64,000 nucleotides of DNA from Metallyticus violacea (GCA_030762175.1 CM060840.1:38156501-38220500), one strand, 5' to 3'; shown: positions 34,792 to 45,852, counted from the stretch's first letter. Program-made: numbers and translations. Notes: generated by a model from the letters alone, not told the origin.

Positions 34792-37315
34792 ATGCCCTTT
34801 GCAAGCACACATTTGCCTAACTGAATACTAATCATTGGCATGTCCTTGCTTTCTGACCTCTCAGAGAGTATGTTTCTTTAGACTATACTCAGATGACTCG
34901 CCAAATTAGCAAGCCTTCTCCATTGTTCAGCATGAGTCTTTGTTCCTTGAGAGTTGTACAATTATCCGAAGTTACTAAAGTATCTTTAACATAATGACAA
35001 TCTAATGATATATTTAACATGTTTAAAGTATTTTAAGGTCTAAACTTCCACCTGTCAGCTTATTACACCCTGTATAGCAGCGTGAAACTTTCGAATGCAG
35101 CCACACCAACAATTAAGAAAATAGAGGTTACAACAAGCAAGGGAAGAAAGAGATCTCCTACAGTATTATAGTAGAAAAGAGGCTTGTTTTGAGGGCTTAT
35201 GAATTAGAATCAGGGTCTTCGCTGAACAAAGCGCCGCTTAATGATGCATTGTGATAACGACAGTGATCCTCCTCCTAGAGTCCCTCCTCTACTTGTTGAG
35301 GTGGTGATTTAGTTCCTCGGTGACGTGCAAAGACTTGCTAAGAATGCCAGGTGACGCATTGGAAACACGATTTATCGCGACCTTCCATCTTCACTGAACC
35401 TCAAGGACGGGGCCAAATATTTACTGGAGGCACTTGGAGTGAAATCTGATAAACTGCATGGATTCGGTGGGATCCCCTGGTCCAAGGGGCGTGCCTATTT
35501 AAGGAAATTCTTCATTCCGTTGTAAACCTACTTTGCTTTTATTTTTGAGAAAAGGGTTCGCGAGATTCGTTTTTACTAATAGCGAGGCATCATATTTGGA
35601 AATGCCATAAGTCTAGATTAAGGAATCAGCTTCATCTCTCTTGATTGTTTCTGTGACATCTCCAGGGTTTTAAAAATTAAGTAGCATAGCATTTAGCTCT
35701 GTATACAATTGTAAAAAGACCATAATCTTATTATGAAACACAAATGTATTTATAAGCTGTATTTTTTTCAAGTAAATTCATTTATTTGTTTAATCTAATG
35801 TTCAGCGAGCACCATATGAGATGTACTCCCTCCACGCATTTAGAAACTAAGATTAGATACTACTGGACATGCTCTTTTTAAAAATGTGCAATAACATTTT
35901 CTTAGGCTGTTCCTCCGTAACATGTCATCAACATCCATTCGGTCAATAGATGTTATAATGCCCTATCAAAACCAATTACTACTATTGTAAATCTAACACA
36001 ACCACCCCTTTTTTTTTTTTTTTTGAGAGCGAGAAATTGAAAAGATGTGTGTTAAAACAGCATAATTAAAAGAAAATTGGTGCCACAAATCATTATATTT
36101 CATATATAAATTTCACTTTTGTAAAATTATTTTTGCATATTTCAACAGAACACCCTGTGTAAGAGCTTAAAGTCCAACATGCCCAGAACAAAAACAAGAT
36201 ATAAAATAGCTTTCACTCCCAATAGGTTAATATTTGTTTTTAATGATTACTTTTCTTTCAGTAATGTAGGTTAAAGATTTTTAAAAATTTTCGATTTTAC
36301 TTTTTTCTGAAAAATCCTATAAAATAAAATAGTATTTCAAGCATAAGTATTAAATTTATTTTCTCATATTTTCCTAATTTTTTACTTAAAATTATGTCAC
36401 TGATTTATTATACAAGAAATGAAGCCTTTTTATCAGCATCTATTGTCACAACTTTATCCTAAATGTTCTATGTATTCATAATTTTGTTCTTGTACAGTTA
36501 GGTTTCTCTTCAATGCTGAGGATTTGGGTTCATGTTTATGACAGAATATTTCCACTCGACATTTGTAGATTTTCTCAGGAGCACCGTTTCTTTCAGATAG
36601 CCCAAAACCACAATCTGCTTAATTAATATCTGGAAATCTCTGAAAAGAACTCAAATTGCATGAACCAGCTTTTAAAGCAGTTTGAGCACGAAACCGCCAA
36701 AAGATTGCCGAAAAGCTTTGTCCACATTATAACACTCAATAAGCCCGATACGAGTTTGAAGAGGTAATACCCTTTATTTTCACACCTAGAAAGTAATATC
36801 ACGCTCTTTCACTGAAAATCTATAATTCTACAAAAAAAAAAAAAAAAAAAAAAAATATCACACATAAACTTGTCATGGTGGTTCAAAAAATCCATTTGTT
36901 GTTCATTTAACCAGTGCCAGTATTTTAAGGTTGTGACAAAAATTAAAGTTACCTCTTCCTTTTGAAAAATTGCACATATTAAAATTAATTTCACACTCCT
37001 TTCTCATTTTTGCATTTATGCAATTTTATATTCGCGAAATAATTTGTATCAAGAGTTCAATCATAATAAAGATATTAGATATCCATTTACTGAAAAAAGA
37101 TTTACTAAAGCAGGTGGAGCAAGTAATAATGCCACTGCAGTTCAAAAAGTATAGCAATCTTTATATTTTTGAAGTTTGAGAATACAGCATTGCAACATAT
37201 GAACTTATTGAATAGGAACATATAATTTTTTTATTTCCCTAGACATAAAATTTAAACGAAATAAATCCCATCACCACATATAAGTACTGTCTTACATTAA
37301 ATTAAAAATCTTTGG
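34792..37315. other. Unassigned sequence; T run at 36008-36024 and A run at 36831-36855
   Basis: No gene found. Around 35200-35520 composition is less AT-rich, but I read no coherent protein on either strand. Homopolymer tracts occur as noted. Confidence 0.45.
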
Positions 37316-37610
37316 TTTTATATCACAAGACTTTGGCGGCATGTGCATCCACCATGGACCACTGTACAACCACCTATGCTTTTCGGGCCGTTATTATGAG
37401 TGAAGATGTATTTTCTATGAAGGTGATTTTTTTTCGCGTCCTTTGTGGAAGGTGAGACTTTAGGAAGCTCATGTACAATGTGATCCATTGTGCCATTAAC
37501 AAAACACGCATTACCGACCATTTGCACCCATGCAACCCCAGATCAGAGAACCTCTACGTTGCACAATGACTGAAGACTCTTATCGAGTTCTGCCATACCA
37601 TCACTCACCC
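37316..37610 (-). pseudogene. Tc1-like transposase remnant, minus strand
   Basis: Read from high to low coordinate, a frame gives GSLIWGCMGANG, then VGNACFVNGTMDHIV in the open frame 37318-37527. This matches the Tc1-type block GS-V-M-VWGC-x(3)-GVG-x-L-x-F-x-x-GTM. Then come KKNHLHRKYIFTHNNGPK, equivalent to the second catalytic block (F-x-QDNDPKH), and QWSMVDAHAAKVL-like sequence in a shifted frame. The catalytic Asp appears replaced by Asn in THNNGPK. The flanking catalytic regions are lost. Confidence 0.58.
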
Positions 37611-37843
37611 AGTCGTCATTCTTCCATAATTATACTTTGCTACACTAATTGATGAATGATTATCTGTTTCCGTTATACTTACTTATGTTTCTAATGTTCT
37701 TAATATATCTCTTTTTTAAATGCTGGTACCATCTTCGGCTACTTTTCCAAATAATTTGTCATTCGTTCGTCTTTCTGAGATAGTTTTGAGGGATTGACTG
37801 ATACAGTTTTTAAACCCACAGTGTACACAATATTAATAGATCT
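37611..37843. other. Unassigned AT-rich sequence
   Basis: No gene. It leads directly into the 71-bp tandem array. Confidence 0.5.
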
Positions 37844-38696
37844 TGGAAATATTTCCGTTTTTCTTCTTGAATGCTCTTTCCGTTTTAATAAATATTCTAC
37901 TTTATTTTTTATTCTTGAAATATTTCCGCTTTTCTTCTAGAATGCTCTTTCCGTTTAAATAAATATTCTACTTTATTTTTTTATTTTTGAAATGTTTCCG
38001 CTTTTCTTCTTGAATGCTCTTTCCGTTTAAATAAATATTCTACTTTGTTTTTTATTCTTAAAATATTTCCGCTTTTCTTCTTAAATGCTCTTTCCGTTTA
38101 AATAAATATTCTACTTTATTTTTTATTCTTGAAATGTTTCCGCTTTTCTTCTTGAATGCTCTTTCCGTTTAAATAAATATTCTACTTTATTTTTTATTCT
38201 TGAAATATTTCCGCTTTTCTTCTTGAATGCTCTTTCCGTTTAAATAAATATTCTACTTTATTTTTTATTCTTGAAATATTTCCGCTCTTCTTCTTGAATG
38301 CTCTTTCCGTTTTAAATAAATATTCTACTTTATTTTTTATTCTTAAAATATTTCCGCTTTTCTTCTTGAATGCTCTTTCCGTTTAAATAAATATTCTACT
38401 TTATTTTTTATTCTTGAAATGTTTCCGCTTTTCTTCTTGAATGCTCTTTCCGTTTAAATAAATATTCTACTTTATTTTTTATTCTTGAAATATTTCCGCT
38501 TTTCTTCTTGAATGCTCTTTCCGTTTAAATAAATATTCTACTTTATTTTTTATTCTTGAAATATTTCCGCTTTTCTTCTTGAATGCTCTTTCCGTTTTAA
38601 ATAAATATTCTACTTTATTTTTTATTCTTGAAATATTTCCGCTTTTCTTCTTGAATGCTCTTTCCGTTTTAAATAAATATTCTACTTTATTTTACG
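37844..38696 (+). repeat. Tandem array: 12 copies of a 71-bp unit
   Basis: The unit runs from gaaatatttccgcttttctt through cttgaatgctctttccgttt to aaataaatattctactttat and tttttattctt, 71 bases. Twelve copies are present with few differences. Variant bases (aaaata or gaaatg at the start; ttttaaat or tttaaat in the middle) recur in the same order in copies 4-7 and 8-11. That indicates a four-unit higher-order repeat of about 284 bp. The array ends inside the ttattttacg junction with the LTR-leader homology at 38.7 kb. It has no coding potential. Confidence 0.95.
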
Positions 38697-38990
38697 AATC
38701 AACAAAATTTCAGAATTTACACTGAGAAATTGTTGTCATTGGAGCGTGAGCAAACACCGAAGCGACCAATAATTAACCTACCAAACCATTTCAAAATTAG
38801 CATCACGACGTAAGGCCACTAGAGTTTACACCAAACGTTCGCTTATTTAGCTTTCTTGTCCATAATTGCTTCAAAGCATAACTCAAACTGCTGTACACGC
38901 TAGCTGGAGACTGGTCTAAATACAATAGTTGATTAACGATTAATATTGTTTTGAATTGTATTTCCGTTTTTAATATGAGTGCATTCAAAT
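38697..38990 (+). mobile_element. LTR-retrotransposon leader fragment, homologous to 16.26-16.48 kb
   Basis: The segment from ctgagaaatt (near 38721) to about 38915 aligns with 16260-16460, sharing gaagcgaccaataat and the degenerate primer-site motif tagcatcacgacgtaaggcc (38798). The primer motif is more decayed than at 16.3 kb. What lies upstream differs: here it is the 71-bp tandem array. The minus frame 38803-38988 is not recognisable. Confidence 0.5.
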
Positions 38991-39070
38991 TTATATGTTT
39001 TGTAGTCGCTAGCTTTAGTGCATAATAGGCGTGTTTCTTTTGTTTTTTTCTCTCTATTTATATATACATA

Positions 39071-39272
39071 AATTCATTAAAAAACACTCAGAGTGCAATA
39101 TAAAAAAGTTCACATAAAATTTCACACTAAAAACCGTTAAATTGAACACTAAAACCACACGGATATTTCGAGCTAAAATATCCGTGTGGTTTTAGTGTTA
39201 AATTTTACGGTTTTTAGTGTGAAATTTTATGTGAACTTTTTTATATTGTACTCTGAGTGTTTTTTATGAATT
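39071..39272. repeat. Large near-perfect inverted repeat (about 97-bp arms, 7-bp loop)
   Basis: The left arm 39071-39168 is the reverse complement of 39176-39272 with only a few mismatches. The centre is cgagcta at 39169-39175. The arms contain actaaaaccacacggatatt and its inverse. Transcribed in either direction it would form a long hairpin RNA. It lies about 60 bp upstream of the Penelope-like endonuclease remnant and could be part of that element's terminal structure, a foldback element, or a source of small RNA. Confidence 0.92.
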
Positions 39273-39330
39273 TTTGTGCTTTTTAGAAGTTTTTATTACT
39301 CCATTAATAGTATATATATATATATATATA

Positions 39331-39642
39331 AATGTCCTGTATATGTTATCTTGTAAGCTTTGCAAAACATTTTATATTGGTGTAACTTCTACTGTTGTTT
39401 CGCTACGTATGAACAATCATAGGCGTTTCTATTAAAACCAAGTCTCCCTTACCAACATGCCTTGTCCCACTGTAAAGATTTTGGTGGTGCTTTTAATTTA
39501 AGATTTTGATGATACTTTTAATTTAGCACTTATTGATGCGTTACCGACTCATAGCTGTTAAAGTTTACTCAGAGATAGAGAATTGGCAGATATATTTTTG
39601 CATAAAGCGCGTATAACACCGGGTTTAAATCTTACGTATTAA
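39331..39642 (+). pseudogene. Penelope-like element GIY-YIG endonuclease remnant
   Basis: In one frame from 39331 the sequence reads NVLYMLSCKLCKTFYIGVTS, then SLRMNNHRR. It continues across three stops to SLLRDRELADIFLHKARITP-GLN, ending at the TAA at 39640. Penelope-like retroelements carry a C-terminal GIY-YIG endonuclease with exactly this order: a Y-L-I-x-C-x-x-C zinc-type pair, YIG, an R-M-x-x-H helix, then R-x-x-E and a closing GLN. Here the first Y-L-I is Y-M-L, the YIG (39374-39382), Arg-Met, His, Arg and Glu are present, and the middle is frameshifted. No reverse transcriptase is visible upstream; a hairpin and a TA tract lie there instead. Inactive. Confidence 0.72.
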
Positions 39643-40473
39643 TATATTTTTGTATTCTCTTTCTCTCTCGCACTCTTGTTGCTTGTTTTATCTGTTTTCA
39701 TGCATAACGTTACCTTTGATTTTCAATATTTATTTTTAATGCGTTCGCTTGTCTTCTTCCTTTAGAAGAGCACGAACTGTTCGAAATATTGTGATTATAA
39801 ATCTCTTACTTTCTAAGTGTTTATTCTTATTTTTTTTGCTCATCTAGTTATTGTTATTTTAGTTATTTGTTCATTGCATTCTTTTATTTTTCATTTATAT
39901 ATATATTGTATTTATTATATATACACATTCCAGATCATTGTTCTCTAGTCTTAGATCTTCAAGCCGTGCTTCTAATAAAAATAATTATAATTTTATATAT
40001 AATTATTTGATGTAATAAGGCAAAAAATTTAGAATGAAGAAAATGTTTACGTTTACAACGCTCTAATGAAGAAACAAAATTATAACATATAGTGTTCTCA
40101 AATGTAGGATTTCCACGATATCAATAGTCAATACAAGTCTATCTTGTAAATCGATCTTGTTTATTACAACTGTTAGCTCAATGATATCGTTTCTCAACAT
40201 AATTTCATTGTTTTTGTTCCAGCGTTTCACGAGCTTGCATATATCGTGCGCAAACGTTTATTCTTCCCCTCAGCTACTTCTTGCTCTTGCTAATCTTTGG
40301 AAAGTTCACTGCCACTGTTCGGTTTGTCTGCATCATAGAATGAGCATACCCGACGTTTTCAGTGGAGTATGCTAACAGTCTTTTCCCTATTATTATTGAG
40401 AATGATTTACTCAACCACCCTGTATTTGACCAGCAATGTGTCTGAAGTTACGGATGTTGTCATGAAGAAAATT
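39643..40473. other. Unassigned AT-rich sequence
   Basis: No gene. The part near 39770-39830 (gttcgaaatattgtgatt) may be the 3' end of the Penelope-like relic. Confidence 0.45.
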
Positions 40474-40772
40474 GGTCACTCCTGGTGGTCTAGTGGGTCG
40501 TAGACCCAAGATCACGGGTTCGGTCCCGGCCAGGATTGACCAACTTTCGATGGTCGATGGATTTTTTAGAGAGTAAAAACCCTAAGTATGGCTACCTTCA
40601 GAAGGGAAGTAAAGCCGTTGGTCTCACGTCGTTGATTTACGGCACGTACAAGAACCTCAAGCCTGAGAGAAGAGGTCTCTGAGCAAAATTTATCAGATGT
40701 TTCACTCCCTGTATTAAATGAAAAGCTGATCACCTGAGATGTTAAAGAGCTTCCATAAATAAATAAATCAAA
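40474..40772 (+). mobile_element. SINE family B, diverged copy
   Basis: The head gtcactcctggtggtctagt has a shortened anticodon-like region. Box B is cgggttcggtccc, and the body aagtatggctaccttcagaa is near 40582. The tail is ttccataaataaataaatc. A small insertion (accaactttcgatggtcg) repeats part of the head-body junction. Short similar flanks (aaaattgg) might be a duplicated target, but this is weak. Confidence 0.85.
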
Positions 40773-40932
40773 TGCAAAAAATTGGGAATAGAATACCAGA
40801 ATCAATCAGTTTCATTCTGTGACGTTGCTGATCAGGTTGTCATTGAATGTTTCTTGAAAAATGATTAATCCAAAGTAACACAACAAATTGCATCATTGAT
40901 ATACTGAACACCCACACATACCGTTTATGGTC

Positions 40933-41168
40933 TTTCTGTTCAGTTCTGACCGTCCTCCCTGACTGAGGTTTTTTCCAGGTTTTCCTTAGTCCTCATAAAT
41001 GGCAAATGCCGGGAAGTTACCTTAAACTTAGGAACGATTCCTTCCTTAAAAATAAAACCTTTCCCATTATATCATTTCATCTCATGTATCATCAGTATCC
41101 ATCGCCTGTGGTGCCTCTGTAGTAAAAACGGACGTTAAACACCATTCATTAATTTCTGTTCAGTTCTG
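40933..41168 (+). mobile_element. SINE family A, 5'-truncated, perfect 16-bp target-site duplication
   Basis: This copy starts inside the element at accgtcctccctgactgagg (40949), so the whole tRNA-like head with boxes A and B is missing. The body and tail follow to about 41152. The 16-bp repeat tttctgttcagttctg occurs at 40933-40948 and 41153-41168 without mismatch. The truncation therefore happened at integration and not by later deletion, which is typical of reverse transcription that stops early. With no internal promoter, it cannot make new copies. Confidence 0.93.
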
Positions 41169-42393
41169 GCATAAATTTACTTCAGAATTTCATGACCCTT
41201 ATAGTGGAGTTCAACCAATAAATGTAGAAATCGTAAAACTAAAATAAAACTTATAACAAATATACGTTTCTTTAGCATTCTGAACATTGCTCTTAATTCG
41301 TTTTCTTTTCCAATAAGTCTGCAGTAAGCTTTACAAAACTTCTATTGAGCACGTCAAATATTGAAGAATTTCTCCGGTCTATAGTCTCTCTGATGTCCCT
41401 GGTCGATGTTTTCGGGTCTAGGCTAACACTGGTCTATTCACTATCTGATATCTTTTTCATATGAAATGAGGGATGGGAGTTAAAAAAATGAAATAGAACA
41501 AAAAGGGAGTGGAAAAACAAAATTGGAAATCATTACCTCAAATTAGAGGGAGGAAGAAGGTATATGTAAACATTGAAAAGGCCCCTTATTTCTTTTCATA
41601 TGTTAGAAGGGTCTTTATAAGCGAAAAGGAGCATCATCTCTCTGCTAAAATAATAGAATTATCGTTCCCCACTCCCCGGCCAGCTAGGAAATGACGGGGT
41701 AGCGTGTATCCCATCGCAGGGACATAGTACATGGGTCTTGCTCGTTTCGCCGTACACTATAATTAACCTCAACCTTGCCAAGCCATGGGAGGGAGCTCCA
41801 AAACCTGTTGGATGGGAGAGGGAAGGAAGATGATTCCAGCCTACCACATTTTCTTTTCATATACACACAACCAACGGGTTAAATTCATGTTAGGTACACC
41901 GGAGTTGGCCAGTTTGTTTCTCCACCAGTTTAATCAAGGTCTTATTCAATTAGTCCCTTGCGTGGTGGGGTTTTGCGATGCAGTTTCTTCCCTCGTTACT
42001 TTAAGAAAAGTTGGGAGGTGAGATGAGATGATAAATTTAGAAGTGTTATTGTGCATGAGAGAAGGGCTAGATGAACGTTAATGGACTTAATACACTTCAC
42101 TGACTTTTTAAGTTCCTTTTCTGTAGTAAATGTCACTAAGTCATTATGCTTGATGAGTTAAATTCAGAAAACAAGGCTTATAGAACAAGTGAGAAACTTT
42201 TGAACAAATGTCTTCTTTTAATTCTGAGCAAGTGCTCTGAACACTTTAACATAATAATATCTTTATTGTTTCTTTTCTCCTTAAGAGTCAGTAGTACATA
42301 TCTTGAATAGAATTGATTGAATGTTCTGTTGTTCTTCTTGTTTCACATGTTGTGGTAAATTCAGAGGATAAACAAAGTAGTGTCATCAATTCT
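41169..42393. other. Unassigned sequence, GC-richer at 41640-42010
   Basis: No gene recognised. The GC-richer patch holds overlapping short frames on both strands (41659-41866 minus, 41785-42021 plus) with no domain signal. Confidence 0.4.
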
Positions 42394-42566
42394 CTCAAGC
42401 TTGTAGCCTGTGGTCTAGCGGATTGTAAGAATCCCGAACGTTTCGCCAATTATCTGCTGACTCGCGAGTTGCAAGAAAAGTTGACACTCCCAGGAAAATG
42501 TCACACGCAGATTCTGGCGCACTTCGGGATTCTTACTACCGCTAAACTATAGCCTACAAGCTCAAA
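42394..42566. mobile_element. Foldback or MITE-like element with about 40-bp terminal inverted repeats
   Basis: The left end (42398-42438), agcttgtagcctgtggtcta and onward to agaatcccgaa, is the inverse of the right end (42523-42562), ttcgggattcttactaccgc to tacaagct, with about six mismatches. The loop between is about 84 bases. The arms include tggtctagcgg, a good match to a tRNA box A. A possible tcaa duplication flanks it. It may be a non-autonomous DNA transposon or two inverted tRNA-like heads. No coding capacity; the 79-codon frame across it is an artefact. Confidence 0.65.
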
Positions 42567-42784
42567 AAGACGCCGGTCTTCAAATCCTAAGTGTTTGTAC
42601 GTATATAGAAATAGTGTCATTTAATCCTGACTTCAGCACTATTGTAGAGTATAAGTTGCTGATTTTCATTTTCAAACACGACTCAATGCCTGTGGATACG
42701 CGTACAGAAATATTGTGTATTTATTTAACTAATAACATGTAATGTGATACATTAAATGTCATTAACAAAACAATAGTCATTAAA

Positions 42785-43620
42785 TATTCATCATCCTCAT
42801 TCTGGCCTCTTCGTGTCTGTTCTCTTCTGAGAAGCAATGCCATGTTATGTGTTGGCGGTTCTTTTCTTCATTGAGATTGCACATCATGCATGTTGGAACT
42901 AGCACATACCCAGTGCGATTGAGGTGTTTTGCCGAAATATCAGGATGTGTATCCGGGATCGAAGTTTTCCAATATTTTTGGAATGTTCTTTCATTTAAGA
43001 TCTGAAGGAATTTTTACTTGATAGTGTTTGACATGCTGAATAATATAGCAGAGAGTTCTGAACAATGAGAAATAGTTTTGACCCTCATCTTAGCAAGTGC
43101 GTCTGCCTGTTTGGTCTAACAGTGTCCTAGGATCTAGAGATATACAACCGCTTTCCCATTTCTTTCGAGAATCTTAATGGTGTTCTGACAGTTAAGGATG
43201 CCAATTGCAGGGGAATATTCTTCTGACACAGAATAGCAGCTTTTGAATCAAATGAAATGACAACCTTTGTGAATTTATCTTGGTGTAAATTAAGCTGGTT
43301 CCATACCAAACGCATGGTCTCTATTTCCCCATCAAAGGCTGAGAGATTATGATCAGATGGTATGTAAAATTAAAATTACTGCAGATTCCCGCTCCTACAT
43401 TTGTACATTCTTCCATTTTGGAGCCATCAGTGTAAATTTGAAGTCAACCATCTTCAGGATATCTTGCTGGTTTCAAGATGGTTTCACAGCATAGGGGTGT
43501 ACCTGCTCACATGGCCAAAGTAATTGCGACCACTTAGAGTAATAACAGTATCATCGGAATAGCCAAATATGTTGCCCAAATCATCACAGCTCTCCTTCCA
43601 AAGAACTGTTGACTTTTTTA
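42785..43620 (-). pseudogene. LINE ORF2 C-terminal remnant with RNase H, minus strand
   Basis: Read on the minus strand, the RNase H domain starts with LQIYTDGSKMEEC (about 43445) and AFDGEIETMR (about 43340, catalytic Glu), then VVISFDSKAAI (about 43255, second Asp). In a shifted frame LGHC...KQADALAKMR (about 43120-43080) gives the last His and Asp. The C-terminal tail follows, with SAKHLNRTGYVLVPTCMMC (about 42930-42880) and a Cys-x-x-Cys ... His ... His-Cys zinc motif. Upstream the frame reads LGNIFGYSDD and PARYPEDG, the spacer before RNase H. The order matches the fragment at 10.7 kb, but the sequence is different and more broken: three or more frameshifts and two stops. Confidence 0.78.
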
Positions 43621-44149
43621 TGTTCTTCAAACATAAATATCGGGAGAAATGTGAATAACGTCTCGTCTGGCTCTCATCTTGTCAATCTTATGAAGTTCAA
43701 AGAACTTTGCACCATATTTTTTTATTATTGTGTGCTTTGTGACCAGAAGTTTAACAGTAATGACTTTATTGCAGAGTCATCATTATTGCTTGTTTTTTTC
43801 CTTGATCATTTATCTTAATTGATATATTTCTAATTCTTTTCTTCGCAGACGTAACTGCCGTTATTATTCATTTACGTATTTGATTGTTATCATCAGAGAA
43901 GTTGCTATTCAATTGATATTAATTTTTCAGGTCCGCCATTTTATGGATCAATCATAATAATAATTATATAGTAGAAAATATTAAATTTCATATTTTAGAA
44001 TAATAATCCCAGAGTACTGAAAAGTACAATTTTTAAGTTTTAGTATGTTTAGAATGCAATAGAATTATTTATTTTTAATACTTAATAATATTTTGTAACA
44101 AGTTTAATTTTTTGGGCAAATCTTAATGTATGTTTATATTTTTAAATTT
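43621..44149. other. Unassigned AT-rich sequence
   Basis: No gene. The frame 43609-43818 is T-rich without a signature. Confidence 0.5.
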
Positions 44150-45165
44150 TATTTTTAATTTTATTTCAAATTTTATTTTAAGTCGTCTTGTACTGTTTTG
44201 TTTGTTTGTTTGTTTGTTTTTCAAGGTTTTATTTTACATTCTTCAGTAAATGTACCAATATTTGTGAAAAGCCAAATGCTGCAAGTTGTTTAACTTCCAA
44301 CTCATATATTGTATTCTTAATTACTGTTGCAATTGCTAGCGCTCGGCCACAAGGAGTAACTGACCGTTCCTTTTCTGATGTTGTTCCTACTTGTCATTGA
44401 GTTCTGGAGATAATAGCTCTTAGCTTTATATTTTTAAATGTGACATATAGTACCAATACACGTTGAATTTTTGCAGTAAAATGTCCTTGTGCACGTTTAA
44501 GAACTATTCCGAATCATCTGAATTTATTTTTTAAAGTTACATAGTAGGAATTCTTTAAGATATACGAGTATGTTGTAATAAATTTTAGGTTCTTTAATAA
44601 GTAAATCTTCTTGGAAACATAGCACATATCGAATTTATATGTTGTTCCAATTTCAATTTTTTATTTAATGTAATTGGTAGTGATTGTATAAACTATGTTT
44701 CATCAATATTAATTGAAAATAATATATGTCGAGTTTTGCATAATTTAAAACACAATCTATTCACTACTTCAGAACATGTTTTTTTATATCTTTCTGTTAG
44801 TAAATGTGTGATTTTCCCCCCCCTAGAAGATGGTTGTATCATCAGCAAATAAAATTCAATCTTTGCTTATTACGGGCACATTGTATACTATTATTAAAAA
44901 TATAAATATCTATGAATATGCATCATAAAACTCTTTTGTATTCGATTTCTTAAGTAAGAGCTAATCATTTTTAATTCTGAGTGATCACTTATATCATAAT
45001 AATGAAGATTTAAGACAACTATGTCATGAGGTACACAGTCAAATCACTTAAGAATTTTCATGAGCCTCAAGGCCTGTAATAACGGATGAACCCGTTTTCT
45101 CAATGCATTCATTGCATTCAACTTTTCTCTTAATCCAAATTGGAATTCTGCTCTTTGCTAATTCT
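44150..45165 (-). pseudogene. LINE reverse-transcriptase pseudogene, minus strand
   Basis: The minus strand gives FQFGLREKLNAMNAL (about 45150, the FGFR block) and then motif A, FDCVPHDIVVLNLHYYDISD (Phe-Asp at 45038-45043). HSELKMISSYLRNRIQKS follows near 44970, and motif C ILFADDTTIF with its FADD codons at 44838-44849. Next comes KLKLEQHINSICAMFPRR (about 44670), equivalent to the D-x-H-I-x-x-I-x-x-K block of the thumb. The GVPQGS region between motifs A and C is eroded. The tail to 44150 is weakly recognisable (YELEVKQLAAFGFSQILVHL near 44300). Stops are frequent. This belongs to the Jockey/CR1-type group. Confidence 0.75.
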
Positions 45166-45716
45166 ATGCGCATCTAATTAAGTTTTTGGAAGGCATCTTA
45201 TTGCTTATCTTGGTTCGTTTATGGATTTGTGATAAATTAAACTTTCAATTTATGCTATATTAATTAAGTGTACATTTCCTTTATAATTTCTGGAATTCAG
45301 ACTTTATATCTGGGAGGAAAAGCTTTCTTTAAAATATAGAGTTTTTTCTGTCTTCCAATCACTCCTTTTTCACAAGGCAAGGCATCTGCAACTTTAAATT
45401 ATCTGATATTATGCTCCAGGGTGGCAAAACTGTGCTTTTAGAGCACGTTTCTTTTCTAAACAGAGATGTGTTCCGTTCGGACGTGTTGCTCATAATTCCA
45501 TACTTTCAAGCATAACCCTAGAGTTATAGTGAGACACTTAACTTCCTAATGCGTAGTAAAGTTACGTTCCCTATTAGCTATGAACCAAAGCCTGCTTCTT
45601 ATAATTATCTGTTCTCTCCACGTATTAGAATTGACTGGCATTTTAGTGCTAAGCCCTTTTACGGCATTAATTATGGTTTATGGGACAATTTGTTCTTCTA
45701 CCACATATATATTAAT
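45166..45716. other. Unassigned sequence
   Basis: No gene. The frames 45549-45803 and 45580-45783 run into the SINE fragment and are not coding-like. Confidence 0.45.
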
Positions 45717-45852
45717 CGTGTCGTACATTTATGGCAGGGTAAGAACCTCGAGCCTGACAGAAGAGGCCTTCGAGCAAAATTGATCGGCTATTTCACGCTC
45801 TGAATTGAATGCTGATGACCTGAGATGTTAAAGAGTATCCAAAAATAAACAC
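45717..45852 (+). mobile_element. SINE family B, 3' fragment
   Basis: Only the 3' half is present: gtcgtacatttatggcaggg to agaacctcgagcctgacaga, then cctgagatgttaaagagtat and an A-rich tail. The tRNA-like head and first body block are absent. No duplicated target could be defined. Confidence 0.83.

Noticed and set aside
37844..38696. CRISPR-like regularly spaced repeat
   Set aside because: Units are head-to-tail with no unique spacers and the context is eukaryotic, so it is a plain tandem satellite.
42313..42552. 79-codon open frame
   Set aside because: It spans the foldback element, and its C-terminal half is the inverted arm. No protein similarity.
43545..43580. GYSDDTV read as a reverse-transcriptase YxDD box on the minus strand
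   Set aside because: It lies only about 30 codons before the RNase H domain, too close for the polymerase active site, and lacks flanking polymerase motifs.
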